From a bacterium (GTDB lineage: Bacteria; Hydrothermota; UBA3073; JACQXS01), in the NCBI GenBank assembly GCA_030592575.1, contig JAUVIV010000003.1, positions 1-56,100 on the forward strand: DNA of 56,100 nucleotides, written 5' to 3'. This document shows positions 1 to 8,376 of the stretch, piece by piece. Below the pieces are notes generated by a model. The model was not told where the DNA came from. It ran no database searches and worked only from the letters and a program-made list of their open reading frames with translations. The stretch's first letter is position 1. Every line of letters begins with the position of its first letter. Both the position numbers and the translations under genes were made by a program.

Positions 1-2
1 GA

Positions 3-1889
3 ATGTATAGGAAAGTGAAGATAGATAACAGTGGAGGCACTATTACCAATTGTATGCTGGACAGTGTATATATCTGGCTTGAGAACTCATCTCCTACTAT
101 TACGAATAATGTGATTACAGGGAATGGCACAGCTATTAGTTGTCAGAGTGATGCCAATCCTATTATCAATTACAATGACATTTTTAATAACTCGCACTAT
201 GGTGTCTACAATGCCAGTGCCAGTGTTACAATCAATGCTGAAAACAACTGGTGGGGAGCATCGATAGGTCCTTTTCATTCAAGTAATCCCAGCGGGACAG
301 GGGATTCAGTTTCTGATTATGTTGACTTCGACCCTTGGTCGTCAGTCCCAAACAATATAAATCCAGGCAATATAACGTTAGACGATATAGCTATAACTGA
401 CAACTTCATTGCTATCAGTGAGAATGAGAAGCACGGTATATTTCAAAGAATATTCGATGCTGTTATGGGATTTTCCGGTCCCAGTACTGGAACTGATGTG
501 GATATATATCTGACATTTTCTGATAACTCAAACATCAAATCTATTACAGGTTATTTTGAGGCAATTGATCCGGCAATTACCTTAAATCCAGAGCATCAGT
601 TTAGCAAACAACCAAACGGCAAGTATAGATGTCAGTTTAAAACTCTAAATCTTTCACAAATGACAATTGAGATAATCAAAAAGATACTGTTGTATTCTAT
701 TCATACTCTTGGTACTGGTGGTTTGCCAGTTGACATCGAATTCATAAGTCCCAGGATGAAGTTACACAAGGTCACTGTCGAATTCATAATAGGTAATGAC
801 CAAGTCCTTACCGTGGATGAAGAATTGCCGAGATTTAACAAGAGTCTTTCAACTCAGATTAATGATTTTTGGTGTAGTGGATTATTTAACTATGACTGTG
901 GTATCTATGCGGCTTGTCCTGTTGATTTTTGTGTTGTAGACCCATCAGGCAATAGACTCGGAAAGTGGAATGGTCAAGAATACCATAATATTCCTTACTC
1001 AATATATTCAGATACCACTGAACCAGAATTGTGTGTTATATTGGGAGATAGTACCTATAATACAGTTTTTCAATCAACTTCTAGTGGACAGGACTCTTTC
1101 CACCTAATTATTGAGCAGAGTTCCGTTAGGAACCCAAACACAGATAGGAAAGTAACTTTTCCCTCAATAGATATTTGTGATAGTACAGAAGCATATATTG
1201 ATGTAGGGCATACTGTGTCATCTTTCAATTTAGATATAGATTATGACGGTGATACCAGCATAGATACTACTATATCTCCATCTTCTGACTCAACAGGAGA
1301 TTTCACATCACCACCTGCTCCTACTGGATTGATAGCTAGTTCAGATTCTGGAGAAGTCTTTCTTTCATGGAATGCAAATCCTGAAGCTGATGGAGTCAAT
1401 TATTATGTGATATATCGCGATACATTATCACGCCCGATAGACTCTATATCTATTTCTCTTGATACCAACTTTGTAGACTCAACTATCATCTCAGGGAATA
1501 AGCATTATTATAGAATAACAGCAGTTGACAGTTTTGGAAATACAAGTGATTTCTCGCGAGAGGTAGAAATTGATTATGTAGGTATTGACGAAAAAACACT
1601 GGATACACCTATTGTCTATCGCCTGTATCCCAACTATCCCAATCCATTTTTTTCAAAAACCACTATTAAATATGCAATACCACTAAATACAAAAGTATCT
1701 TTGAAAATCTATAACATATCCGGGCAACTTGTTAGAACACTTGTTTTGAGAACAGAAGATCCTGGATATAAGTGTATCCATTGGGATGGATATGATAACA
1801 AGAAAAAGGAAATTGCTGGAGGAATATATTTTTACCGTCTTGAGACCCCAGATTTTGTGGATACAAAGAAATTAATATTACTCAAATGA
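3..1889 (+). CDS. Secreted beta-helix/FN3 protein with type IX-like C-terminal sorting domain (5' partial)
   Basis: The reading frame is open to the left edge of the window, so the true start and signal peptide are probably missing; the first in-window ATG is at 3. Residues about 1-95 carry short repeats of the form 'xITNNVI..GNGTAI', typical of right-handed parallel beta-helix (NosD/pectate-lyase-like) proteins. Residues about 100-425 are unrecognised. A fibronectin type III domain follows (about 435-525, starting 'PPAPTGLIASSDSGEVFLSW'). The last 85 residues form the FlgD-like sorting module: 'YPNYPNPF', 'LKIYNISGQLVRTL', 'GGIYFYRL' and a basic-hydrophobic 'KKLILLK' tail. This predicts export across the outer membrane or surface attachment by a type IX-like route. 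The substrate or binding role is unknown. Confidence 0.8.
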   Translation: MYRKVKIDNSGGTITNCMLDSVYIWLENSSPTITNNVITGNGTAISCQSDANPIINYNDIFNNSHYGVYNASASVTINAENNWWGASIGPFHSSNPSGTGDSVSDYVDFDPWSSVPNNINPGNITLDDIAITDNFIAISENEKHGIFQRIFDAVMGFSGPSTGTDVDIYLTFSDNSNIKSITGYFEAIDPAITLNPEHQFSKQPNGKYRCQFKTLNLSQMTIEIIKKILLYSIHTLGTGGLPVDIEFISPRMKLHKVTVEFIIGNDQVLTVDEELPRFNKSLSTQINDFWCSGLFNYDCGIYAACPVDFCVVDPSGNRLGKWNGQEYHNIPYSIYSDTTEPELCVILGDSTYNTVFQSTSSGQDSFHLIIEQSSVRNPNTDRKVTFPSIDICDSTEAYIDVGHTVSSFNLDIDYDGDTSIDTTISPSSDSTGDFTSPPAPTGLIASSDSGEVFLSWNANPEADGVNYYVIYRDTLSRPIDSISISLDTNFVDSTIISGNKHYYRITAVDSFGNTSDFSREVEIDYVGIDEKTLDTPIVYRLYPNYPNPFFSKTTIKYAIPLNTKVSLKIYNISGQLVRTLVLRTEDPGYKCIHWDGYDNKKKEIAGGIYFYRLETPDFVDTKKLILLK

Positions 1890-2004
1890 TATGAACAATC
1901 TGTATAACCTTCCTATTTACCTTTAAGGGAAAAGACAAAACTTATCATTGCATACGAACCCCCAAAACGATAATTTTAAATATAATTGAAATAATTCCAA
2001 GAAT

Positions 2005-2157
2005 ATGGGAAAGATTTTCAGCTTATTTATTGGTCTTATATTTTTATCTACATCTTTTGTTATTATTAGAAGTTGGATAATTAAAACCATAAGAACAAGA
2101 AAATTCTATATGGGCAATTTAAGATATATTAGTCGTAATAGTTCAGTTAGAAGATGA
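2005..2157 (+). CDS. Possible 50-aa single-pass membrane peptide (weak)
   Basis: An ATG-initiated reading frame encodes one hydrophobic segment (residues 5-27, starting 'FSLFIGLIFLSTSFVII') followed by a basic tail. There is no convincing Shine-Dalgarno site, and its 3' end overlaps the antitoxin-like frame in another phase. It may be a chance ORF in AT-rich DNA. It is listed because it is the only other ORF with protein-like composition in the 390-bp gap between 1890 and 2279. Confidence 0.2.
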   Translation: MGKIFSLFIGLIFLSTSFVIIRSWIIKTIRTRKFYMGNLRYISRNSSVRR

Positions 2158-2278
2158 TGAAGACCTAACTCCAGAGTTCTTGAAAGAGCTAAAAAAGGCA
2201 GAGGAAAATATTGAAAAAGGAAAGGGGATAAAACTTAATTTTAAAAAGGAAGTAGAAGGCTACTTCAATACTATGTAA
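2123..2278 (+). pseudogene. RelB-like antitoxin ORF without a visible start codon
   Basis: The frame from the stop at 2120-2122 to the TAA at 2276-2278 reads 'VQLEDDEDLTPEFLKELKKA' followed by 'EENIEKGKGIKLNFKKEVEGYF'. This acidic-then-basic layout is like small antitoxins found before archaeal/bacterial RelE-type toxins. It ends one base before the toxin ATG, the usual antitoxin-toxin order and spacing. No ATG, GTG or TTG lies upstream of the 'EDDEDLTPEF' segment in this frame. A start codon was lost, a frameshift separates it from upstream sequence, or a rare start (for example ATA or ATT) is used. The only TTG in frame (2180) would leave about 32 residues. Confidence 0.45.
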
Positions 2279-2279
2279 A

Positions 2280-2540
2280 ATGAAATACAGTTATCACTTT
2301 GACCCAGAATTAGATAAACTTCTAATAAAACTGAAGAAAAAAGATTTTGTATTACATGAGCAAGTGACGAAAAAAGTTTTACAAATTGTAGAGAAACCAG
2401 AATTGTATAAGACATTAAGTTACTTTGGAGGAAAATACAAACGTGTTCATATCGGTCCATTTGTGTTAAGTTTCACTCTTAAAGGAAACGAAGTGTGGTT
2501 CTTAAGTTTAAAACCTCACGATGAAGCTTATAAGAGGTAA
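2280..2540 (+). CDS. RelE/ParE-family toxin
   Basis: This 86-aa basic protein has the compact RelE layout: an N-terminal helix pair ('DPELDKLLIKLKKKD...VTKKVLQIVEKPELYKTL') and then beta strands 'YKRVHIGPFVLSFTLKGNEVWFLSLKPHDEAYKR'. The '(R/K)xHIGpfVL(S)F' strand followed by a 'HDEAY' C-terminus is typical of archaeal-type RelE, which cleaves mRNA on the ribosome. It starts one base after the upstream antitoxin-like stop, suggesting translational coupling. The antitoxin frame looks damaged, so either the toxin is weakly expressed or inactive, or the antitoxin start is non-canonical. Family assignment is by pattern only. Confidence 0.7.
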   Translation: MKYSYHFDPELDKLLIKLKKKDFVLHEQVTKKVLQIVEKPELYKTLSYFGGKYKRVHIGPFVLSFTLKGNEVWFLSLKPHDEAYKR

Positions 2541-2676
2541 CCAATGAGGCAAAAGTTCTGAGAAAGGTATAGGTACAGCTATAGACTTTTTTCTTTTTAT
2601 CACTTCTAATTATATGTAATAGCTCTCTAAAACTATAAAGAGATGCTTAAAGGATTGGAATCGTGTCTACTTTGAA

Positions 2677-3186
2677 TTACTCTCCCTTCCGATCTGGTAT
2701 CTCTTTTTTTCTTTCAGGTATTTCTTTCTTGCTGTTGGGTATTATCGATTTTTCTTTCTCAATTATAGGAGTGTCCTCAAGACGTTCGTAGTCAATCCTT
2801 ATCTTCTGTACCTTATTTACAAAGTTGGATAATGTACGCTCAGCGTTCTTTCTTTCAGAAACATCTGAAAGACGAAGAATAGTCTCTTCTACCAATGTCA
2901 TACATCTTTCAAGGTATTCGTCGTATTTCTCTTTAGATATTATTCCATCTTTGTATCGCATACACATCTCATATAACCATCTATCAAGTAATGCAGCCTT
3001 TTCACTTGCCTCTCTTATCTTTTCTGGAGAAACGTCTACACTTGGCGATATGTCTTTCAAGAACGCCTTAGCAGAGATATGTTTCCCTTGATATTCTATC
3101 AAAGGCTTACATTTGATTCTTGCACAAGAAATCACAAGCACTAAGAGCATTGCTATGACAGACGTAATAACAAAAACTCCCTTCAT
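2677..3186 (-). CDS. Small lipoprotein, function unknown
   Basis: The ATG at 3186 is chosen over an upstream in-frame ATG at 3240 because GGGAGGAG lies just before it and a signal peptide begins there. The 169-aa product has a lipoprotein signal 'MKGVFVITSVIAMLLVLVIS' with lipobox Cys21. The mature part is charged and mostly helical ('EKIREASEKAALLDRWLYEM', 'LSDVSERKNAERTLSNFVNK'). The tail is repetitive and Lys/Glu/Pro-rich ('KKEIPERKKEIPDRKGE'), which could be a flexible or wall-spanning segment. No family is recognised. It is probably monocistronic. Confidence 0.7.
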   Translation of the reverse strand: MKGVFVITSVIAMLLVLVISCARIKCKPLIEYQGKHISAKAFLKDISPSVDVSPEKIREASEKAALLDRWLYEMCMRYKDGIISKEKYDEYLERCMTLVEETILRLSDVSERKNAERTLSNFVNKVQKIRIDYERLEDTPIIEKEKSIIPNSKKEIPERKKEIPDRKGE

Positions 3187-3209
3187 TTTCTCCTCCCCTC
3201 TTTCTTCCT

Positions 3210-3254
3210 GCAACTTGAAAGTTGCGATTCTTATTAACACGATTTAAAATCGTG
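3210..3254. repeat. Two short palindromes in the leader of the lipoprotein gene
   Basis: GCAACTTGAAAGTTGC (3210-3225) and CACGATTTAAAATCGTG (3238-3254) are near-perfect hairpins. They resemble the other short dispersed palindromes in this window, and the second is followed by the GCCTACA tail shared by several of them. They are probably repeat copies rather than operators. Confidence 0.45.
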
Positions 3255-3315
3255 CCTACATTTACAAAATCTCTCTTAAACATGCGAAATGCCCTTCTTT
3301 GCCATTTTTACCTTC

Positions 3316-4119
3316 TTATTTGACTGAACCAGCGTCCTTCCTTGGTATTAAAAGTGATATAGGCAAAATACGTTTAGACTCTGAAATTTCAAATTGTAAA
3401 GATTTGCATATTTCTCCTGGTTTTTCTTCACTTTCAAAAGACATGTTCCACAAATCCCCCGGTCCTAAATCAAATTCTATTTGTTTCCCATTATACGTTG
3501 CATTTAGAATCACACCCGTAATTTTTTTCTCTTTTCCATTAAGAATTTGCAGTCCATAAGAATAAACTTTCTCATCAAATCTTGTAAGTGATTCTACTCT
3601 TAATAACTCACTGTATTCAATGGGATAATTTCCTATCGAAAAAGAAGAAATTAAAAGCAGTCCCTTTTTTATTAAGTCAATAGGTACTTCTTCCAGTACC
3701 TTCCAAATAGAGTGGTTCCAAGGTACATATGCATTAGCTTTCTCCGCTATCACAGCAGATCTTGCACTAAAGGGATTACGTCCAGCTAATGCATCCACAT
3801 CTGCAGTAGTATTAACCTTTTGGGGAGACCATAAAGATTGAAGCGTCACATTCGATGGTCTTGTAGGATGAACTATATAATCCACACCTGGTGCTTTCCA
3901 TTTGATGCGCATGTTACAATATACATTGTTTGCATAGCTACCGTTCTCTGCTATGTAATAGTACTCCTTCATCTGTAGACTAAAAAAAGATTGTGGAGAG
4001 ATACGAGAGGTTAAAATCAAGTCGTTAATTGTATTCGGTGGCTTAACAATAATAGCATCATGGTTTTTGTTCGGGTCATTCCATCGTGTAATAATATCTG
4101 GATACTTATTCTTTGCCAT
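3316..4119 (-). CDS. Hypothetical protein
   Basis: This 267-aa protein is not recognised. Two consecutive ATGs (4122 and 4119) follow AAGGAG; the second has the better 6-nt spacing. There is no signal peptide or transmembrane segment. It has many aromatic residues ('FFSLQMKEYYYIAENGSYAN', 'LQSLWSPQKVN', 'YVPWNHSIWKVLEEVP'), and the C-terminal half looks like beta-sandwich strands ('ITGVILNATYNGKQIEFDLG'). It could be a cytoplasmic or tail-like structural protein. A small hairpin (AAGCCATCTGGCTT, 4134-4147) lies just upstream in its leader. Confidence 0.55.
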   Translation of the reverse strand: MAKNKYPDIITRWNDPNKNHDAIIVKPPNTINDLILTSRISPQSFFSLQMKEYYYIAENGSYANNVYCNMRIKWKAPGVDYIVHPTRPSNVTLQSLWSPQKVNTTADVDALAGRNPFSARSAVIAEKANAYVPWNHSIWKVLEEVPIDLIKKGLLLISSFSIGNYPIEYSELLRVESLTRFDEKVYSYGLQILNGKEKKITGVILNATYNGKQIEFDLGPGDLWNMSFESEEKPGEICKSLQFEISESKRILPISLLIPRKDAGSVK

Positions 4120-4255
4120 CATTCTCTCCTTTTAAGCCATCTGGCTTATGAGATTAAGCTAACACTCAGATAGGACTTGTCAACCCAAAAATCTAAAAGT
4201 ATATACTGGAGTATAGAAAAGTTTAAATACTACCCATGTTTTTTACTATCATAGA

Positions 4256-4420
4256 ATGATTACAAAACTTGATTCAAGGTGCAAAAAGGCAGTATTCAAC
4301 ATAGAAGATATAGTCAATGAAATGAACTTAAAGCTCAACCACATTATAGAGACTCAAAAAGAAGCAAGATACTCAAGTTATAAAATGTATCCTGAACTTT
4401 ATTATCAAGCGTATCAATAA
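4256..4420 (+). CDS. Possible 54-aa ORF, unknown (weak)
   Basis: An ATG-initiated frame reads 'MITKLDSRCKKAVFNIEDIV' and then a helical segment to 'YPELYYQAYQ'. No Shine-Dalgarno site is visible. It looks more protein-like than the surrounding DNA but could be a remnant. The rest of 4421-4890 shows no convincing gene on either strand. Confidence 0.25.
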   Translation: MITKLDSRCKKAVFNIEDIVNEMNLKLNHIIETQKEARYSSYKMYPELYYQAYQ

Positions 4421-4890
4421 GTAAGAATTATTTCCACTCAAATATTCAAAGTCTAAAAGACAAACAAGCTCTCCTAAAAGGTTTTTGCGATACCTTGAGG
4501 ATTGAGTACAAAGCTGGAAACAGCCAAAATCGCCGGTTACAGCCTGTCTGACTTGAATGTCAGAGTAAATAAAAGGAAAAATAAAATGCCACAACAATCA
4601 CCAAACAATTAAAGTACACAAAACAGAATTTAGTGGCAATTAGTGCCTTAGTGTTTTCGTGGCGAGAAAAAGGTAAAAATGGTAAGAAGTAGATATATAC
4701 CAGGATGGAGATTTTAATACCTGTGAGGTAAGCAACTATAATTCTCTTTGCAGTTTTTTTCCTTCTCTTTTTTGTTGCAATGATTGTCTCCACAAGTTCA
4801 ATGACAAATCGCAATACTCTGGTATGATGATAGAAAGAAGTGTTGCGCTTACTGATTGAATTCAGTTCCATCAAAAAGTCAAGAAAAAGC

Positions 4891-4918
4891 TTGAATTATA
4901 TATATATTTATTTATACT
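4891..4918 (+). promoter_or_regulatory. Predicted sigma70 promoter of plsY (leaderless layout)
   Basis: TTGAAT (4891-4896), a 16-bp spacer and TATACT (4913-4918). The plsY ATG begins 7 nt after the -10 box, so the transcript would start at or next to the ATG. No Shine-Dalgarno is present. Confidence 0.55.
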
Positions 4919-4925
4919 ACTCAAA

Positions 4926-5510
4926 ATGACATATTTTATAGCTTTTGTTTTTGGATTTGTGCTTGGGAGTATCCCGTTTGGATATATCCTTGCAAGGGTA
5001 TTCAAAAAAATAGATATAAGAGAACACGGCAGCGGAAATATAGGAACTACAAATGTGATGCGATTCTGCGGAAAACCAATTGGTATAGCGGTTTTTATTT
5101 TTGATGCAAGTAAAGGATTTGTGCCTGCCTTTTTGTCAGTTCAGTGGCTGGGGATGAACCCTGCAATCATTGCAGGGTTGGCAGCATTACTTGGGCATGC
5201 ATTCACTCCGTGGCTTAAATGGAAAGGCGGCAAAGGAGTTGCGACTGGATTGGGAGTTTTTATAGGACTTGCACCTTTATCTGCTTTTAGTGCTTTTTGT
5301 GCATGGATTGTGATTCTTTTGATTTTCAAGTGGGTATCGGTGGCATCAATGGGAGCTGGGGCAGTACTTGCTATTTCTACATTATTGCATTACTGTATTT
5401 CGTCTATATTTTTTTTCGCATTAGTAGTTTGTTTGCTTATAGTGTTTTTTCATCGTTCAAATATCCGACGCCTTCTACGAGGTGAGGAACCAAAAATCGG
5501 TAAGAAATAA
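4926..5510 (+). CDS. plsY: Acyl-phosphate:glycerol-3-phosphate acyltransferase PlsY
   Basis: This inner-membrane enzyme transfers the acyl group from acyl-phosphate to sn-glycerol-3-phosphate, the first committed step of phospholipid synthesis. The 194-aa length is normal. The three family motifs are visible: 'GSIPFGYILARVFKKIDIRE' with 'HGSGNIGTTNVMR' (about 15-48), 'DASKG..P' (about 64-70), and 'GHAFTPWLKWKGGKGVATGLG' (about 89-109). Five or so hydrophobic segments fit the known topology. It stands alone on the plus strand and is followed by a dispersed repeat that separates it from the convergent sppA. Confidence 0.95.
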   Translation: MTYFIAFVFGFVLGSIPFGYILARVFKKIDIREHGSGNIGTTNVMRFCGKPIGIAVFIFDASKGFVPAFLSVQWLGMNPAIIAGLAALLGHAFTPWLKWKGGKGVATGLGVFIGLAPLSAFSAFCAWIVILLIFKWVSVASMGAGAVLAISTLLHYCISSIFFFALVVCLLIVFFHRSNIRRLLRGEEPKIGKK

Positions 5511-5554
5511 CCACGAAGAACACAATGGGTACAAAGAGTAAACCCAATTAGAAC

Positions 5555-5772
5555 ATTTTAATGTTGAGTTGACGCAAATAGTTGTTCTATCTATTTGAGA
5601 TTCTTCACGGAGTTTATCCTGAGGCGAGAATTGAGATTCTTCACTTCGTTCAGAATGACAAGCGAAGGGCTCGGTGTGACAGGGTGGAAATTGTTCAGGG
5701 TGACATTTACCGAAGGGCTCAAAATGACAGAGAGGGAAGAAATGATTATTTATGCCACGCCGAGATTAAAAT
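5555..5772. repeat. Dispersed repeat copy A, MITE-like, with ATTTTAAT ends
   Basis: This 218-bp intergenic element begins ATTTTAATGTTGAGTTG and ends GCCGAGATTAAAAT, so its termini are short inverted repeats. A shorter relative lies at 40507-40683 with the same ends. The interior (5600-5730) is nearly identical to 10160-10290 inside the TonB receptor gene (inverted). The interior carries 'TTCACTTCGTTCAGAATGAC' and 'CGAAGGGCTC' modules that recur elsewhere. Apparent ORFs inside it (for example 5582-5785) are read-through of the repeat, not genes. Confidence 0.75.
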
Positions 5773-5776
5773 CATA

Positions 5777-7981
5777 TTAGAATAAACTTGCCCCGAAAAA
5801 GAATTTTTTCTTTATTTCCGGGAAAATAACAATCTCTGCCTTTTCTATATTGGCTTTTTCTTTTGCAATTTCAATAGCTCGAAGTAACCCGCCAATTTCA
5901 TCTGTCAATCCAATTTTTTTCGCATGAGTGCCGCTCCATATTCTCCCTTGAGCAATTGAATCTACTTTAGCTTTATCAAGTCCTCTTCCTTCTGCTACTT
6001 CGGTAATGAACCAATCATAATACCATTCAATCTCTTGTTCAAATTTTTCCTGCTCCTCTTCGGTAAAATGTCGCAGGGTAGAAAAATAATCAGCATGTTT
6101 GCCTCGCTTAACCGTGTCCCAGCCAATCCCAAATTTATCATAAAGTCCTGTTAATACCGGGTGCACACCAAATACTCCTATTGAGCCAGTGAGTGTAAAT
6201 CTGTCAGCAAGGATTGTATCGGCAAAGCAGGAAATTTCATATCCTCCCGAAGCGGCAACATTACTCATTGAAACAATAACGGGCTTTTCTTTGGCTACTC
6301 TTTTTAATTCTTTGGCGATTATATCAGATGCAAAAGCACTTCCCCCACCAGAATTTACTCTGAGTACGAGTGCACGGATAGATTTATCTTTTCTTATTTT
6401 ATTGAGGAGTTTCGATATTGTTTCAGAACCCATGTATTTGCCTCCGATAATTGGGATTGGATTATATCCACTTTTCCCCGTTGCTATTGAACCTTCTGCT
6501 ATAAGAAGAGCAATTTTGGGTTTATCCTCTTTCCATGTTCTTGTGAGCTCTTTGTTCCCAAGGAATTTTTCCATTGATTCTTGCTTTGAGGATTTACCGG
6601 AAATTTCTTTCAATATATCATCTATTTCGTATTGATAAGCAACTGTATCTATAAGCCCAAAATTCAGAGCTTTTTCGGAGTTAAAAAATACCTCATTGTT
6701 TATAAGTTCAAGAAGTGAGTCAGGTTTCATATTTCTGGATTGTGCAATTTCTCGAACCATAGGTTCCCATATATCATCAAGATAGCACTCAAGTTGTTCG
6801 CGGTCTTCTTCGGACATACTTTCTCGTTCCAACATTTCTCGTGCAGATTTATATTTACCTATATGTGCAATGTCGGTTTCAATTCCAAGTTTTTCCAGAG
6901 TACCTTTTAGATACATTTTATTTGCTGCAAGTCCGGGCAAAACTATACTTCCAAGATGAGGTAAAATTATGTAATCTGCAACGGAAGAAAGATAATAACT
7001 ACTCATAGCATATCCTTCTGAAAAAGTGATAATTTTTTTGCCTGCTTTTTTGATTTTCAGGAGTTCTTGCCTGAGTTCTTCCGCCTGAGCTATGCCAAGA
7101 CTGTAAGGTTTAAGATGAATGAATAAACATTTTACATCTTCTCTTTCTTTTATTACTTCAAGATCGCTCAAAAGGTTGTAAAATCGGGGGGTACTGCTTT
7201 TCTTAAATCCAAGATATTCACTCTTTTCCTGCATTTCAGGGTAAGAACCTTTAAGCGTGAGCTTAACGATTTTCTTTTTCTTATGCATAAAAGTAGGATA
7301 TTGTTCACGAGATAGAATCAAAGATGCTTTTTCGTGCTCAAATTTGGCGTCAGTATTTCCTCCTATTTTCAAATTCCCAAAAGATATATCTGTTCCAAAA
7401 TTTACCTTTAAGTTGTCATTCTGGGTGTTAGTGAAGTTTCCTTTTTGACTCACAGAAAGAGAAAAAATAACTCCATCCAAAGGTTCAACTCCAATTCCAT
7501 ATATTAAATTTTCAAGACTGTCTTTTGCAAATAATGCATCGCAAAAAATTGTAACTCTGTCTGTGCCGGGTTTCAAACTTATACCTCCTCGCATAACAGG
7601 TTTCTCTTCAATAGGAATTACCAACCCAAAACTTACAAATTTCTTTGGTCTGAATATTCCTCCAAGTTTATGTGTAGGAGCGATTCGTGAATTACTCTTA
7701 CCAAAATTGTAGTTATAGCCAAGCCAAAAGGATTTTCCAATATTCATACTGCTTCCTAAAGTAAAAGATGGTTTCTCTTTTTGTTTTAGCTCGATACCAA
7801 ATGCTGAATTTTGAGAAGATAGACCGATTAAATGCCAGTCATTCTCAAATAAATATATACATTCATATCCCTGATTTATCCCAAGTCCGGCCGGATTCAT
7901 AAATAAAGCTTCTCCTCTTCTTGCAGTTGATACGGAACTTCCATCAAAACTTAAGAATATACAAATTATAAGTTGTAGCAT
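5777..7981 (-). CDS. sppA: Tandem-domain SppA signal peptide peptidase (S49) with N-terminal beta-barrel-like extension
   Basis: Residues about 270-734 are a long-form SppA with two S49 domains. The general-base Lys is K378 in 'HIGKYKSA' of the first domain, and the nucleophile Ser is S578 in 'NVAASGGYEIS' of the second. SppA degrades cleaved signal peptides and membrane-associated fragments. Residues 1-240 are unusual: a signal-like start, then 'RRGEALFMNPAGLGINQGYE' and alternating strands with aromatic ends ('SFWLGYNYNFGKSN', 'VIFSLSVSQKGNF'). This resembles an outer-membrane porin-type (FadL/PorV-like) barrel. The start has an ideal AAGGAGG site. The fusion suggests the protease is tethered to the outer membrane with its active domain in the periplasm (inference). 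Confidence 0.88.
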   Translation of the reverse strand: MLQLIICIFLSFDGSSVSTARRGEALFMNPAGLGINQGYECIYLFENDWHLIGLSSQNSAFGIELKQKEKPSFTLGSSMNIGKSFWLGYNYNFGKSNSRIAPTHKLGGIFRPKKFVSFGLVIPIEEKPVMRGGISLKPGTDRVTIFCDALFAKDSLENLIYGIGVEPLDGVIFSLSVSQKGNFTNTQNDNLKVNFGTDISFGNLKIGGNTDAKFEHEKASLILSREQYPTFMHKKKKIVKLTLKGSYPEMQEKSEYLGFKKSSTPRFYNLLSDLEVIKEREDVKCLFIHLKPYSLGIAQAEELRQELLKIKKAGKKIITFSEGYAMSSYYLSSVADYIILPHLGSIVLPGLAANKMYLKGTLEKLGIETDIAHIGKYKSAREMLERESMSEEDREQLECYLDDIWEPMVREIAQSRNMKPDSLLELINNEVFFNSEKALNFGLIDTVAYQYEIDDILKEISGKSSKQESMEKFLGNKELTRTWKEDKPKIALLIAEGSIATGKSGYNPIPIIGGKYMGSETISKLLNKIRKDKSIRALVLRVNSGGGSAFASDIIAKELKRVAKEKPVIVSMSNVAASGGYEISCFADTILADRFTLTGSIGVFGVHPVLTGLYDKFGIGWDTVKRGKHADYFSTLRHFTEEEQEKFEQEIEWYYDWFITEVAEGRGLDKAKVDSIAQGRIWSGTHAKKIGLTDEIGGLLRAIEIAKEKANIEKAEIVIFPEIKKKFFFGASLF

Positions 7982-7999
7982 TTATCCTCCTTTTTCCGA

Positions 8000-8027
8000 T
8001 TTATATCAAGCAAGACAAAAAAGTCAA
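8000..8027 (-). promoter_or_regulatory. Predicted sigma70 promoter of sppA
   Basis: Reading the minus strand: TTGACT (8027-8022), 16-bp spacer, TATAAA (8005-8000), then AAGGAGG and the ATG at 7981. The short leader contains a strong ribosome-binding site, unlike the leaderless genes elsewhere in the window. Confidence 0.6.
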
Positions 8028-8039
8028 GAGGAAACAGAG

Positions 8040-8376
8040 AAAGTAATTAAGTTGAAATAATCCTGAATCACGAAAACACGAAAAGCATTGGCACACAGAT
8101 TTGCACAGATTTGAAAGATTAACACAGAAAAAACAATAAACACGAACTTATCACGAACACCTTTGAACCCTACACAAACAAAGATTTTTCTTTTCTCTGC
8201 GTTCTTTGCGTTTCTGCGGTGATTATCTTGTCTTGTACAAATCTGCGATTATCTGCGTCCATCTGCGGTTGAAAAGTCTTCTCATTTTATAAATTTTCTT
8301 TGTGTCCTTTATGATTCATTTTTTATCTCTTTATCTGTGTTTATCCGTGGTTAAAAATATATTAAGAGGGCAGGAA
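8040..8376. repeat. Intergenic low-complexity repeat mosaic
   Basis: No gene is visible. The sequence is built of degenerate modules such as CACAGATTTGCACAGATT, TTCTCTGCGTTCTTTGCG and ATCTGCGTCCATCTGCGG. The same kind of text recurs at 29425-29740. It separates the sppA promoter from the end of the TonB receptor gene. Confidence 0.6.

Noticed and set aside
4560..4874. A 104-aa minus-strand ORF with a hydrophobic C-terminus
   Set aside because: It has a TTG start or a late ATG, no Shine-Dalgarno, low-complexity Lys/Arg and Phe/Tyr runs typical of reading AT-rich noncoding DNA, and no recognisable domain.
5582..5785. A 67-aa ORF reading 'HGVYPEARIEILHFVQND...'
   Set aside because: It is the translated interior of a dispersed repeat. 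The same peptide appears inside the TonB receptor only because that gene carries a copy of the DNA.
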